Shown: piece after piece, positions 24,291 to 37,339 of the stretch | How positions within the stretch are numbered: position 1 is the stretch's first letter | Layout of the letters: each line of letters begins with the position of its first letter | Assembly (NCBI GenBank): GCA_023846275.1 | Contig: CM043875.1 | Span: 24,122,593-24,186,592 of the forward strand | DNA length: 64,000 nucleotides | Direction: 5' to 3' | DNA from: Vanilla planifolia | Taxonomy: Eukaryota > Streptophyta > Magnoliopsida > Asparagales > Orchidaceae | Position numbers and translations under genes: made by a program | Notes under the pieces: generated by a model | What the model saw: only the letters and a program-made list of their open reading frames with translations | Told to the model about the DNA's origin: nothing | The model's database searches: none

Positions 24291-27200
24291 AATGAAAAAT
24301 GCTATGTCAACAACCAAAGCTTCAACATCTCATTCATCCTTAGACACGAAGCAGTGCGACCAATACAAAACAGGAAGTCGCATAGAAAATAAAATTTATA
24401 AATTAAATTCAGAACCCTTATAGTAAAGTTTAAGACTTCAAAAGACGGAAAATGAAATATGACTACTGCTAAAAAGCAAAAAACATTTGGAAAAGTAAAC
24501 AAAAGGTCTTTCAATAATTTTGAAAAAAAAAGGGCATAGGGTTTGGGATAACATGCAAAGAAGAAAGCAAACATAGGATCAAGAAATATGGAGCCAAAGA
24601 AAGAGGTTTAGCGCTTACAATTGTTAAGTCGAGCGTGGTTGAAAGACACAACAAAATTTGCTATTGTCTGTGTTGGGATGCGCTAATTCAATGTTGGGAG
24701 ACAAAAGGCACACATGTCATAGGAGACAAATAAAAGTTGGGGTTATGTGTTAGTGAAAGAACAAGACTGGTGAGTATGGAATAGTTTATTAGAGTAAAAC
24801 AATACCCTACTCTTGCACAATTTGAGAGAAAATCATGATTTAAAAGAACTCTCTATGTATATTAAAAGATATGAAACAAACAATCCCAATAAATAATATG
24901 TGACTAACACATTACCTAACCTAACAAAATTACAATCTAAAAAATTTGATTAAAAGTTAAACAACTTCAAATACTCAATTAAATTAAATATCCTAATTAT
25001 GAAATATATAAATTATATGTTAATTGCAAATAAGTCTATTATGTTAACTTAATTCATAATTTAGTCTCATATTCTAAAAATAGCCAAATAGGAGCATATA
25101 GCTTGGTAAATGTTGCAACTAGGTACATTACACTTCTTTATTCTTAAATTATCCTTCAAAAAATGGCCATATTGGTAAGTCTTGATAGTTTTATAATTTA
25201 TAATTAAGAAAAACAGTTAAAGACCTATATGACTATTTTTTTAAAACAAAGAAACCTACTTATACTTTTAAACAAATTTGATAAATCAACTTACAATTAA
25301 CCATTAATATACTTAATGCAATGAGAAAGAAAGGCCATGAGTTAATTAAGAAACTGAATGAATAAGATATAAACAAACAACATAGTTCTTTAATGAACAT
25401 AGTCTGTACTTTACTTCAGCACATAATTCTGAGTTTGATCAATGCAACTAGTACAGTAATGGAAATAAAAAAAAATTCTTGTCCAGAGGAGCCAAACAAC
25501 TAACAGTATGACCTCGCCTACAGTAGTTACGAATAGTTTTGAAACTCTAATATTTAGCTTTTTACATAGCTACGTATTGACATGAACTTTAAAATGTTTA
25601 CTATGCCAATGTAGATTAGACGCATACAGTGACACATTTTTAGGTTTAGAATAAGGTTCATTTATCAAATAGAAATTTTAACTGCGTATTAAAAAAAAAC
25701 AAAAATTCAAAAACAAATGCTTTTCTTAATCAATATACCTCCCACCAATTCAAAATATGTTCACATCTATTGCATTGAAAATAAGTTAATTATAAAAACC
25801 AAGGGTTGGCTTAAACTGGATTATTTCATTATTCCTAACTTGTTCAAGTTCAAGCTTTATCATAACAGTTATTAGCTATCATGCCCAACTCACAACAAAC
25901 TCAAGCTGTCTTAGGACCTAACCATATAAATCATATAGAAAAGTTCATAGAGTCGCTAGAGATGGTTATGATAGAGTTGATAGGATGACAAAATCAATAT
26001 AGTGCAATAAAGCCGATTTGCAATGGTTTGGAGTAGAAGATACATGCATCTGATGGTTAAAAATATGCTTTCATTAGAGGTGGGATGGTCCAAAGTATAG
26101 ATATTCTTACATGCAAGATAGATTTATTGGGGTATGTATGAAGAATGGTCTCGCATTGGATATTTATAAGTGGTCATAGTTATATACTAAGTGATGAGTC
26201 TAGCCCACCAGCTTCAGACTTTGGGTTGATAACTATTACTAATATATTGGGGCCAACTTAAGCTTCTAAATAACATATACAAATACTAGTTATTTTAACA
26301 TACAAGAGCAACTTTATACATGCATGAGTTAAACATACACACATACATTTATATATGCATGTATGTATATATCTATGTATATATGTATATATAGATGTAT
26401 GTATACATGTATATATAGTCAAAGAAAGTCAAGCATGTAATAGAGAGAGAAACAAGAATGTGCATATTTCAATTATATATAATGCAGTTCACTTTCAAAG
26501 CTTTATTTTGATCTTAAAATTGGAACCTATATTGAGGATGACTACTAGTTTTGTATGAGAAATGATTAAAATCATACAAAAAAATTAAGTAATTTGATGG
26601 GTTTACCCTTAACTTAAAAACAACCAGCACAATAAAACATATAAAAGAATTTCAGATAGGTTGCACGAGTTTGCAAATTGAGCGATGAGGTTTCTCGAGT
26701 TTCACTAATAATCAAAGAAATTCCTATAGCCTTGTTAATATAACAACTAGACCTTTAGTGCTATTTTTGTTCCTAAACAATCCTACAAAAATAATCATAT
26801 AAGAACATATTGTTTGTATAATTATGCAAGTAATATCATATAGAAAAAAATAGTCTGGGTATAGAAAAATGATTAGTGATCTACTAGCTCATTAAAAAAA
26901 ATACAGAAACTTATTTTATGTTTAACCTAATTAAAAAGCTATACAAAAATCCTAGTTTACTACAGCTACACAATTTGATATCAAAATTACAAGAAAGATA
27001 CAACTACAAGCACATCAAAATTACAAAGGCCCTCGTGCTCTTCAATCATTCACACTGCAGATAATCAGTCATTTTACAATTGCAAATGAGTATAAAAACA
27101 AAGTGGAACAAAGGTATTTCAAAACAATTTTTTTATTTATAAATGAGTGAATTATAAGAAACTTTTAATATTACAAGTAAATTTATCAAAACAAAACTTT

Positions 27201-27685
27201 TCAAAATACCCTCCAATTACTGGATAAAATAAGATCATATTGTTAAAGCTACCAATTTAAACAAGCAATCAAACATTTCTTGTTGTGCATACTAGTTACA
27301 ATTATCTATTTAAGTAACAAGTCAGTTGATCAATCAGTCTAGCCTTGCTCAAGCATCCAAAATCAAAATATCTAAGTTTATGATGCCAGACATATAGATA
27401 TGTTAATCACATTAAGAAGGAAAAAGTCCTTTCTTTTAATCAAATTTATTAGCATGACTATTCCTGTTACAGGAAGGGCAAGGAGCTAGTATAGATTATA
27501 GCAAAAAGAAACAAAAGTTAACTACATCTCTTAACATTTTATAAGTTAGTGACACATTAGAATACACAATCTTTGTGATTTAAAATAAGAAACAATAGGC
27601 ATGTGCAAGGAAAAGAGAAAGAAGCTTGAATGTGTAAGTCCAGCATTCTTGGATTGGGATAAACTTTGTAAGGACTAAAATTGAC
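24291..27685. other. AT-rich stretch with a TA/GTAT microsatellite
   Basis: No exon or element domain was recognised. A degenerate (TATG/TATA)n microsatellite lies at 26,335-26,418, and poly-A runs are common. If the SP1-like pseudogene had kept its last exon, it would be expected in this stretch or just above it. Confidence 0.4.
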
Positions 27686-27941
27686 TTCTAGACATCATTC
27701 ATTGCGAAGACAAAATTTGAAAATGGTTCTCAGGGAAAGTCACACCACCATGTGATGCAAAAATATGGACAAAATACCAATTTAAACCAAAATGTAAAAC
27801 ATTGGTCCAATCAATCTAAGGTATCAGCATCTGCTACACATTACAATGGAAAGCTAGCAGTAAAATAACAATGAAAGAAAAAAAAAAAATGAAGTTGTTC
27901 AAGCGAACTACAAGCAAAAAATTGTTCAGGAAAATGCTTAC

Positions 27942-28044
27942 GGAATAAAAACAGCATTGTATTCTTCCTCAAGACAAATGACGCAAATGGCAGGCATTAG
28001 TCTGTCCCTTTTTAAATTATCAGACAGCATTGACGACTTCCCAC
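27942..28044 (-). pseudogene. SP1-like exon with first RING cysteines
   Basis: The minus-strand exon lies between acceptor ttatttag and donor gtaagc. It reads GKSSMLSDNLKRDRLMP, then CVICLEEEYNAVFIP. The family has RDRLMPDLCVICLEQEYNAVFVPCGHMCCC. Only the first Cys pair of the C3HC4 RING is on this exon; in the family the next exon begins with CGHMCC. The joining codon GAA-G|GT-GGG with exon 28,135-28,178 keeps the frame. Confidence 0.85.
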
Positions 28045-28178
28045 CTAAATAAGTGCATCCCGGTGAAGTGACACGATGCAAAAATCTTAACAAATTACCA
28101 GCTAGAATATGAAACCTCAAAAAAGAGTATTTACCTTCAGCATCTAGTCCTCTTCTCTGGGAAGCTGCATCTAGCACC

Positions 28179-29640
28179 CTGAAAACACATCTAAATTTAA
28201 AAGACAAACAGCTAACATAAACAGAAGGAAAAAACAATTATTAGCATCTAGTTTAATACACCCGGCCGTTTGAAGACTAGATATCATGACAACAAATTAG
28301 ATCTACAACAAGGCAAGAAAAATAAATTATGCCACACATGATCGACAATGGTTACACCACAATAAAACTTTACACACCTAGAAGATATGACTAAAAAAGC
28401 CCTAAAGATTAAGGTTGTAATAGGACAAATTTATTTAATTTCTTATGGAACTAGAACCAAGCTCAAACATGAAGAGCATCAAAATTTGTATCCGTCTGCT
28501 TCTTTATTAAAAGCAAACTGAAACGTACTTTCTAAAAGCCTAACTATAAATCTATACAAGATTTAAAATGTCATTGAACATAAACTATAAATAGTTGTCT
28601 AACATTATTAAGTTGTTTGCTAGAACATTATGCTTGTCAATCAAAGGTGACAGACATGTTTATCTGCTTGATTGCAAGCACAAAGGCAACACACATAAGT
28701 CGAATGAATGGTGCTGTTGGCACCAAATTCGCATACAATGGATGAGCACTAGTCCGATAGTCCCAATTGAACAAGGGGCTCAAGTGAATATGCAATTAGA
28801 TGCCACAGGCACGTGGTCCCATCCACTGGGGAGAAGCAAATGCGTTGCACACCCATCAAGTGGACAGTCGGCATGACGTGACAAGAACCTTTCCAATGAA
28901 TAAGCTACTAAATGATTTGCAACAAATAAGCTTTCAGCATAGCCAGATTTCTATTCATGTTTTTCCTAAATGTATAAAAGGAAAAACATATTTGACATGT
29001 TTATACATATGCATACATACATACACACAAACAAACATGCATGGGATACCTGCATAAGCTTTACCAAGCATTGATGAGCATCTTAGCAAGCTGCGCATTA
29101 AAAAATCATATAAGTTTATAAGTTTGTTCATGAACATTGCAATCACTTAGAATAATCAAATATGATAGCATTGCCACTACAAGAAACCTTGAATCAAATT
29201 GTGCAGGAGCATAAACGAGTCAAAACAATAGTACATGCCCCCGCTTTGAATAAGATGATTGGAGCCAAGATTGATCAATTCAAGACTTTTAACTCCAATT
29301 GAGAAGTGCAATATGACAGACTCCTTACAAAGGGCATCCCACCCATACTCACTCAACCTATTCACACAATTATTCACGGAGGTTTTGAAGGGTACTTCTC
29401 TTCCCTAATAGGACTTTTGAGAAGGCTGCTCCCTCCCCCATTTTCTTTTTAATATTGTCGTGGATGATTACTATTGCTAGATGGATGAGAAAAAAAAGAA
29501 GAACAAATTCAAGCCAATTGATGATGGAAGTACTCAAGAACGTTATTGTCCATGGAGAAAGCACAGCAACCTACATTTGTTACTATCAAAAATGCCCTCC
29601 AGTGCCTGCTATTAATCATCCAAAAAAACAATATTGTCTT
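28179..29640. other. Intron sequence with a small GC-richer island
   Basis: This lies within the intron of the SP1-like pseudogene. At 28,680-28,880 base composition becomes clearly richer in G and C than its surroundings, with a perfect CACGTG palindrome near 28,811. Open stretches on both strands there match no family I know. Short CATA/CACA repeats lie at 29,005-29,040. Confidence 0.35.
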
Positions 29641-31083
29641 CTCTAACAGCATTAGCTGGTGCCAATAGCTTGCTAACATCATGGGGCTTCTTATCAGCTA
29701 TCTTCTAATCACCTACAATGATCGTTTTTTATTGACCCAAAGAAACAAAATTAGTGACTACTTCACCATACCTCGGAGAGTTCAAGTCAAAGTAGAAGGT
29801 TGATGTTCTTGGTGCCTCTCCCCTGCTACAAGACCCACCTCGTCAAAACCACAATACCTATATTGCTACACTTTTGATACTAATCATTCCCAATTCCGAA
29901 GTTGATTCTAAAGAACATCAACAACATATTATTTTGCTTCATCCTCCATGACAACAAAGGGAAAAAGTTATTTAGTTTCCTAGCAAGAAATTCGCACACC
30001 CAAGAACTTGAGGATGTTGGGAGCCTCCAACACCATTTGGATTAATCAAGCCAATCTAACTAAAGCTCTATGAACAATCATTACCAATGGAAATTCGTAG
30101 CTCCGCTGGAAGTGCAGTAAGTACCCACCCATTCCATACCACTTTTTGGTTTACGTTCAATACCAATAGTTCTAACAATTGCCAAGTCTTCTCAGTGTTT
30201 ACCATCTGAGTGGTGGCCACAATTTCTCCTATATCTATGAGCCATGGGTCACGAAATAAAATATCTTACATCCTTGGGCCTAACATTATACCAAAGGTCA
30301 ACTTCCCTTGGCCAAAGACTTCTAATCTTATGATTCCAAGATTGTTCTCCCACCATCACAATAATCACATCCAAGACTTAACCCTCACAAAAGTGAAACT
30401 GTGTAATATCAAAACTAATGTTTCGCATTCAAGTTGATTATCCCTAACCCTAGCCAACTTCTATCCTTCAAGTCAGCTTACCTATCACTTCTCCATGATT
30501 ACCATATGGGTGATGGCCACAATTTTTCCTTACCATGATCCATGGGTCTATGGAAAAAAAATATTTGATGTCCTTAGATCTAACATCTTACTTTCTTATC
30601 AAAAGTCAACTTGAATTGGTAAAAGATTTTTATGAGATGACTCTAATATTGATCTCCCACCATAACAATAGCCACATCTAAGATCCGTCCCAACTATCAA
30701 CAAAGTAAAACTATAAAAAACCAACTTCTCTCCTTGAAGTCAGCTTTCCTATCACAAACCCTAGCAATATACCTACTTATAATTCATCTGGTTCAAGAAT
30801 TGCAAGATGAGCAGATAAGGGTAAGCTTAAAAGTGTTGATATTTTGGCAACTGTCAACCTAACCACCTATCCCTTCTGTGGTTCTATGGCTAAATCTCAT
30901 GACAACCTTTTTTTGAATTGCCCATACTCAAATGCAATCCAAGTCAATATTATTCCTACAATTCCACAACATAGAAGCCCTTTCAAACTACGAACTGGTA
31001 TCATTATATCCATCTCAAAATATATAAATACAACAAAACTTTCCACCACATACTCAAGTGCAATATGCTATTCCTATGTCTAA
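29640..31083 (+). mobile_element. L1-type LINE ORF2 3' part
   Basis: On the + strand, L1 ORF2 motifs appear in order. Near 29,760-29,830 there is LGEFKSK then VDVLGAPL (..G.FPVKYLGVPL). At 29,945 there is HDNKGKKLFSFLA. At 30,000-30,110 there is TPKNLRMLGASN...ANLTKAL (CTPK..GGLG.R...N.A...K). At about 30,200-30,300 there is GHNFS....PWV (GDG..I..W.DPW). At 30,870-30,930 there is the zinc-binding tail PFCGSMAKSHDNLFLNCPYS (C.LCG..E...HLFF.CP). Many stops and frameshifts occur and the 5' end is absent, so it is a dead insertion inside an intron of the SP1-like pseudogene. It contains an internal 300-bp duplication. Confidence 0.75.
30185..30770 (+). repeat. 300-bp tandem duplication inside the LINE
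   Basis: Two diverged tandem units with a 300-bp offset: TGGCCACAATTT occurs at 30,214 and 30,514, and the strings CTCCCACCAT, ACATC(C/T)AAGA and AAGTCAGCTT recur at the same spacing. 300 bp is 100 codons, so the duplication would have kept the frame of ORF2. The duplicated part covers the GDG..I..DPW region that precedes the zinc-binding tail. Confidence 0.75.
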
Positions 31084-31089
31084 AATATT

Positions 31090-32004
31090 TAAAAGCTAAA
31101 TGACCAAACAATTACTTTTTAGCGTGATCACAAAGCTCACTTACTATTTGATAATGAAATCAAATAGTGTTCCTTACTTGAGATTGGATAATATTAACCT
31201 AGACAATATTGTGATGATGCACCACTTGAGGCATGCGTATGTCCAATATAACCCTTTAGTTCTCATTTATAGACCTCTAAAAGTACCTACTAATTCCCTG
31301 ATTAGATGTTTTACAGCATGTAAAATGCAAAACATCATATAACAAACGTTAAGAGAAAGAGATTAAAATTAAAAAGTGAGACAATCAGAAAAACAAAGCA
31401 AAGGGTAGGTGCAGCTTAGATCTAAAATGCAAAATTATAGAAAGGAGCAAGGAGAGTCCATAAAAATCACATGAAAGCCATCACAAAGGTTTACAAAAGA
31501 GCACATCATTTGGGAAATAAACAAGAGCATAATTAGGAGAGAAACTTTAGATTCAACAAACATCGTTTCTATTATTGGAAATAAAGAAAATATCAAAATC
31601 CCATTCTATGTTGCTATTACTTAGGACTAGTTTACTATAAACAAATAAGAAAAACACAATATTTTACAAATGGACATAAAGAACAAGAAATTTTTGAAGG
31701 ACTGTCAAAAGTAGAAATACCACCAAACCAAAATCAATTATGTACAGAATCTCAAAATGATGGTCATTATTGGAATACACTCTTAGTGACACTATGACCT
31801 CTGATAGGAATGTAAAAACTTGAGTAACAAGAAGACAAAACCTAGCCTTGCATGATTGTTGCAAAATAAATGGCATAACTACAATAGAAGAAACCTCACT
31901 TCGAATAAAGGAATTACGTATGATGCATATTATCTAATCATAACAATAAAAACAAAAAAGCTATAAGCAAATAGGTGCCTATAATTGCATCAACATTTTT
32001 TTAC
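31090..32004. other. Intron, no further feature
   Basis: AT-rich sequence between the LINE tail and the membrane-helix exon of the SP1-like pseudogene. No motifs were recognised. Confidence 0.45.
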
Positions 32005-32189
32005 CTTTTTTGAAATTCCCACTGTCATCTTCTCTGCCAGATATATTGTAGTTCTCTCTTTGCCAATAAATATACACCAAAAACTGTAAATCCCATAGAA
32101 GTTACCTGATAACACCTATTGTATAACCATACAAGAAATTGTCAATCATTATCATGACCATATGTTAGAAACTCAAATAAACAAATTTT

Positions 32190-32600
32190 ATCCAAATAAT
32201 TATAGCTAACTCATCCATAATATCAACACAAGGAATTGCAATATAATAGAAACAACAAAAAAGAAAGTTACTAAAATCAATAAATAAAGTCTCCAAAATT
32301 ATTATACCCAAACCATTTTTCAAGATTTGAAATCAATTAATCGATGCTTTTGGGAGAAACAAGGACTTTTATATGAGGCATAAAAGCTTGTTCGAAAAAT
32401 TCTATCCAAAATCATTATACCTAGATCATCCACTATATCAATATAAGGATTGCAATAAAATAGAAATATAAATAAAGTTGTTAAAATCATTAAATAAAGT
32501 CTCTAAAATTATTATACCTAGCCCATTTTCGAAGATTTGAAATCAATTGATCAATGCTTTTGGGTGAAACAAAAAAAGGCCCTTTACTAGGTCGCTGAAT
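32190..32600. repeat. 212-bp tandem duplication across an exon border
   Basis: Two units about 212 bp apart (about 32,190-32,393 and 32,402-32,600) share the 5' intron part and the 3' end of the SP1-like exon that carries SIDQLI. In the second unit the exon is readable to KWAR and a gtataa donor. In the first unit, downstream in gene direction, the copied exon end is more decayed and is preceded by a divergent stretch, so it is a dead exon copy lying in the intron. Confidence 0.75.
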
Positions 32601-33209
32601 CTGAATTGTTCTAACATCCTCTTTAACAGCCTGATAGATTCAAAGAAAGAATCAATAAAAATGCTAATAAAAAAATCCAATATAAACCAAAACCATATGA
32701 TAACCTAATTAGCAATTCATATGATAACCTAATTAACAATTTAGAACTACAGAATAAACCATACAAGGATATTAGAAGTCAACAATCAAGACATGCATCA
32801 TTGAAAAAAAAAATCAACGAAGTTAACAAGCACATTCCCTTGAAACTTATCTAATTTGCTTGTACTTTTTACAAGATGGATACTTCATTCTTTAATGCCA
32901 GATTGCAAAGAACAAAAGGTTCAGAACATACCTCACCAATCACAATCAATGAAGTACCCGTTGGAAGAACTCTTTCAACTTACTTAACTCCAAGCATCTG
33001 CAGCATATAGTTAACCATTATGTAAAAAAAACTCAACAGGTTTATATTCTTAGAATAGAAAAAAAGCTGACCTTAAGCCCTTGGAGATAGTCCAATGTTC
33101 CATGCAATACGGATTGACCTGAATCTTTGAATACTTCACTTGCAATGGTCAACACTAGACCTGTAGACCCCCGAGCTCTAACCACAAAAACACGTTCAGC
33201 TCCATCATC

Positions 33210-35517
33210 CTAGCAAGCATAAAAGTAAAAGTTTTTCCAAATCAATCGGCTGAACAATGCAAAAAAAATAAAGGTGAATGCCAAAAAAGACAACTAATCA
33301 CCACTTAGAAAAAAAATAGTTTCACAGCCTTTTTAGCTCAACTTTAAAATCTCATTTAGTAGAAATTTTATGGTGCTATTCTCGGATAATTTGCACCCTA
33401 AATTCAAGCGGGAAAGGAAATATCCAAAAGCAACGCAGTGAATTGATTCAATGTAACTCAAGGTCAGATGGGAAAGCAATGTCATTACATCATTAACTTT
33501 GAGTTGTTGTGCTAAAGTGCTAAAGTCAAGCAAACAAGTTTTTTCAAAAAGTAATAGAATTGGTGTGGACACAAGAGTACTAACAATTGGACATGAAGAC
33601 CTACCATAGTTTCATCTAGATCAAGCTCTATTCACACAAAGAGTTGTTCTTAGATGGCTGCCATTTGGTAGGTGTGAGAGTTCCAAAAGTTTAATAGCTG
33701 AGACATATTTCTATAGCTTTTTTACTACTACTTCTTGTTGCTACTTGTTTTTGGTTTTAGTTATTATTGTTTTGTCATCTTGCATCTGCTTGTGTGGATA
33801 CTCAATTGCTTGTTTTAAGAAATTTCATTTATTTGCTTGCTAATTTTTGTTGCTTTATATTAACAAAGTTTGTATTCTAAAGGAGCTTTCATCTTGCAAA
33901 CCTTTACTATTTAAAAGACCTACGGTTGTAATAAAACAATCCACCATTGTTTACAAAATCACTAAGAAATGTTGGGTTGACATTTACCAAAGCATGGAAG
34001 GATTCAACATCGGTATTCCATGTGGGGTGAGGACAACAAGGACTCCCAAGAGTGGATAGAAGGGACAGCTTCTCAAGTGGTGAGACCCTAGCCAACATAT
34101 CTTCAACAATTTCTGCTTCAACCGCATATAAGTCACCATCATATTCTTGTTAGACATGGACTCTTTCTCCTCGAGTGTAAGATGACAGCCAACTCTTCAT
34201 TGTTTTTATATTCTTATACTTGTGATCTTGGATTGTTGTAAAACAACCCACAAATCTTACTTTTTGGAGCAAGCATAAGTCATAGAATAGGGCTGGAAGA
34301 TTAAATCGCAGTTAGACTTTCCCAAACTCTCCATTAACACTGAATTTGTTTCCTTTAAAGAGTGAATAATTCTGAGCCTAGAACACCTCCATAATAGTTA
34401 TTAAGATATAAAATTAGAATAACTATAACAATAAAAATATAAAATATTTAACTTAGAGCACCTCCATAACAAATCGATATAGATTCTAATTATGTAAAAC
34501 TATTAAAAGGGATGGAAAAACAACTTCCATAAGATAAAATGAAATATCTATGCAAATATTATTATTGGGGCTTATAAAAGTAACTCATCGATAGAGATAA
34601 ATTACAGAGTAACAAAATAAAAAATGATTCAACTCCATCAAATATATTGAACATATTTGAAAACTTTTTATGCTACAAAAAGTTTAGCAAAAATGTTAAA
34701 TAGTTAAAGTTGATTAGACTACATCAAGAAATGGTCAAAGGAGCAAATAAACAATTCCTTGTGCAAAGACATCAACGTCACTCCAACTACCAAGTAGAAA
34801 TGTCATATTCATAAACTTGAAAACATCGATCAAGATGCAACACAATGGAATTGCTCAATAATCTAAATCACATAGAATAAAAATTGTGATTGTGATTTAA
34901 GATCCCATTAGTTGACCACAATGAAGACACTTAGCTATGCAAAAAAAAAGAATAAGGATTTAAACTTCATAAATTATTTTCCTGATCTCTGATCTCAAAT
35001 ATATATCATTTTCCAAAAAGTGTATTACATTTTCAAAATTCAAAAGGAAGTATTAATGTATAAAATTCTCAGCTTTTACAAATATGATTATATTTTGCAA
35101 AAAAATCATATATAATGAAATCATTTAAATAAAAACTGTTAACCTAAAGACAAATAAATAAATATACTTATAACCATCATAAAACACTTGAAACATGATA
35201 TCGTAATTACATACAAAAATGTGCTTCAAAAATAGATAGTAGCAATTGCCATACTCATATGAATGAAACGAATAATCCTCTATGTAAGCATGCAATAAAA
35301 AGAGTTAACCATCAGATGTAAAATGTTACAACCCACAATACAAATTTTAAACAAGTACTATTTCCCAAGAATAGCACATTCGTTATTGCACAAGTACTCC
35401 ATATCATTAATAGATTAATAATATTTCAATTGAACATTTTAGTTTGAACACCATGCATTAGAAAAGAGGTCAGCATAATTCATATTTTCAAATAAAGTTA
35501 AGGAATTACTGACTTAC
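33210..35517. other. Intron of the SP1-like pseudogene, no feature seen
   Basis: A 2.3-kb AT-rich gap between two consecutive SP1-like exons (WYL before it and DDG after it join as in the family). The 33,700-34,350 part is less AT-rich and holds short open stretches on both strands (33,847-34,059 + and 33,907-34,098 -) without recognisable motifs; an old insertion is possible. Confidence 0.4.
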
Positions 35518-35859
35518 TAAGTACCATGGAACTTCTTTACTATAGAAAGCATCAAAGCATAATCTTGTACCCATGATCCAGCATCGTTATGCTTTAAAAG
35601 TTTGCTCTGCCTAAACAGCACAGCAATTGTATCCATAGAATTGCAGGCATACTCAAAAGTAGACAATAGAAAGCTTTTATAGAGAAAAAAAAGATATTAA
35701 TACCGTTTCCTTAACTATCATACCTCTCAAACCACTCAGTACACATTGGATGGGTGTGTCAGAGCAAACTCTTCCAGAAACAGTAACAAGTGGTGAGACT
35801 TTGCGCATTGTATCCAAAATAGTAGTTACAAAGGACAAATATTTACGATCAATCTAAAA

Positions 35860-37330
35860 CTAGGCAAACTACAATTAAAATATACATTCTCCAATCAATT
35901 CAAAATCAATATTTCCCATTGTAAGACAATTACATTTGCAATCCACATATCATCTTAGACAGGATCATTTTGTGATGTTGACAGTAGATGACATAGATGA
36001 GCTTGATATGAATGCATTCAAGAGAACATTTTAATAGCTCCAATTGTAAAAATGTGATTCAAACACATGGAGCATAGAGTAGAAGATAGCTTAATAAGTA
36101 AAAAATAACTAACACATGATTTGATAAGGGGAAAATAAAAATCCAGAAAACCTGACAAAGAACAAGGGAGAATCTTTCAATCTCAAGACAAAACGAGTTC
36201 CTACATGATTGTTAGACAAAAAAAGTAGGATACATGTGGCAAAACATGCTTGATAAAAATAAGTAAAATTTTCACTGTTATTGTTGTTGTTATTATATGT
36301 AATTTTTATGAATGTCAACATCTACAAACAAAAGTGGCAAAAAACTAACTTTAATTTCAAGATAAGAAGTCAATCAAACTAGCTCTACTAAATAACAAAT
36401 GGATTGCTAAAACAACCAAACAGGAACGCAATGCAGAACAAGAAGCTTCTTCTAATAAAAATCACGATTTTCAAGGAAATTTCAATGATTAAGAATGGAT
36501 CAATTAAGACTTTAAGAAACATTACGACTATAGAGATATTAAGAAAGAAAAAATCATGTGTATGGCAGTAAATAAACAAGATGAACACAATGATCATGTA
36601 AAGATCAATGTGGTTGTTTTTTTATAGTGATTAAGGAAAATGAAGACCGTTAGGCACTTATACATTCCACCCCTCTTGCCAAAAGAATTATAAAATCATC
36701 GTCATCAATAAACAATACAATCCCCAATGAAGAAATGAGGAGACCTTTGTAAAACAATGCTAAAAGGCATTCATTCAGTCATATCAAAATACATACAAAG
36801 AGGATCTATATGATGATAGGTAAAATGCTCATATATCATGGATAAGATTATAATATTAATCCTAATAAGTCTACTTCGATTACCCAATAAAAATATTTTC
36901 TTAAAAATTTAAACTAGAATTTTAATATATGATATATAAAACCTTTTATATGAAATGCTAGCATTTACCATGATGCAGTATATCAGATGCATAAAAAAAA
37001 AATTAAATAGAGGCTAAGGGACAAGAGATTCCATTTTATCATATTTCATGACCTTAATCGCATACAATGACCCATGTGGGTTCACATAGGCTTTACTTAT
37101 TAAATATTTTAATACAATAATGAATTATAATGAGTCATATATGAGACTCATATACCTATTTTTTTTCATTTTTAATTTAGGATTTATGCTATCTATTGTT
37201 GATGAATGAAGAAAGGAGAATTTTAACTTCACTTTATTTTTCCCAATCACTGTGGTTTATTCTCGTACATGTGTATATAACCTGGATTGCGATTAGAGAT
37301 TTTTCAAGTTGCAATCTGAACATCCAAATT
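35860..37330. other. No assignable feature
   Basis: Upstream of the first visible SP1-like exon. The family's N-terminal exon (membrane segment and start) should be here but could not be recognised. Very AT-rich, with poly-A runs. Confidence 0.35.
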
Positions 37331-37339
37331 ACAATTCAG

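Larger units (their letters stand above)
27690..35853 (-). pseudogene. SP1/SPL-like RING E3 ligase pseudogene
   Basis: At least eight exons on the minus strand match SP1 (SUPPRESSOR OF PPI1 LOCUS 1; MUL1-like), a membrane RING E3 ligase of the chloroplast outer envelope. In gene order they are: 35,704-35,853 (SPLVTVSGRV...SGLRGMIV); 35,518-35,606 (LLKHNDAGSWVQDYALMLS); 33,072-33,209 (DDGAERVFVV...GTLDYLQGLK); 32,932-32,997 (VERVLPTGTSLIVIGE); 32,518-32,630 (AVKEDVRTIQIQRP...SIDQLI); 32,005-32,105 (SMGFTVFGVYLLAK, a membrane helix); 28,135-28,178 (RVLDAAS); 27,942-28,044 (RDRLMP..CVICLEEEYNAV, start of the RING). Splice sites and phases agree across most junctions. Breaks: a TAA in MLGVK-VERV, a TGA after QRR in the helix exon, a frameshift before SKEVPWYL, and loss of the WYKY segment. 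The CGHMCC RING exon is missing or badly decayed (a poor match at 27,690-27,765), and no first exon was found. Introns are retained, so it is not a retrocopy. Confidence 0.85.

Noticed and set aside
26335-26418. Open frame over the TATG/TATA repeat near 26.4 kb
   Set aside because: It is a microsatellite translation without coding features.
27690-27765. Possible last RING exon of the SP1-like pseudogene
   Set aside because: Some bases fit HM..C and the HL.NCPLC region, but there is no acceptor and the cysteines do not line up. Mentioned only as a candidate.
33847-34098. Overlapping open stretches on both strands within an SP1-like intron
   Set aside because: They are short, show no family motif, and are of a length expected by chance in a less AT-rich patch.
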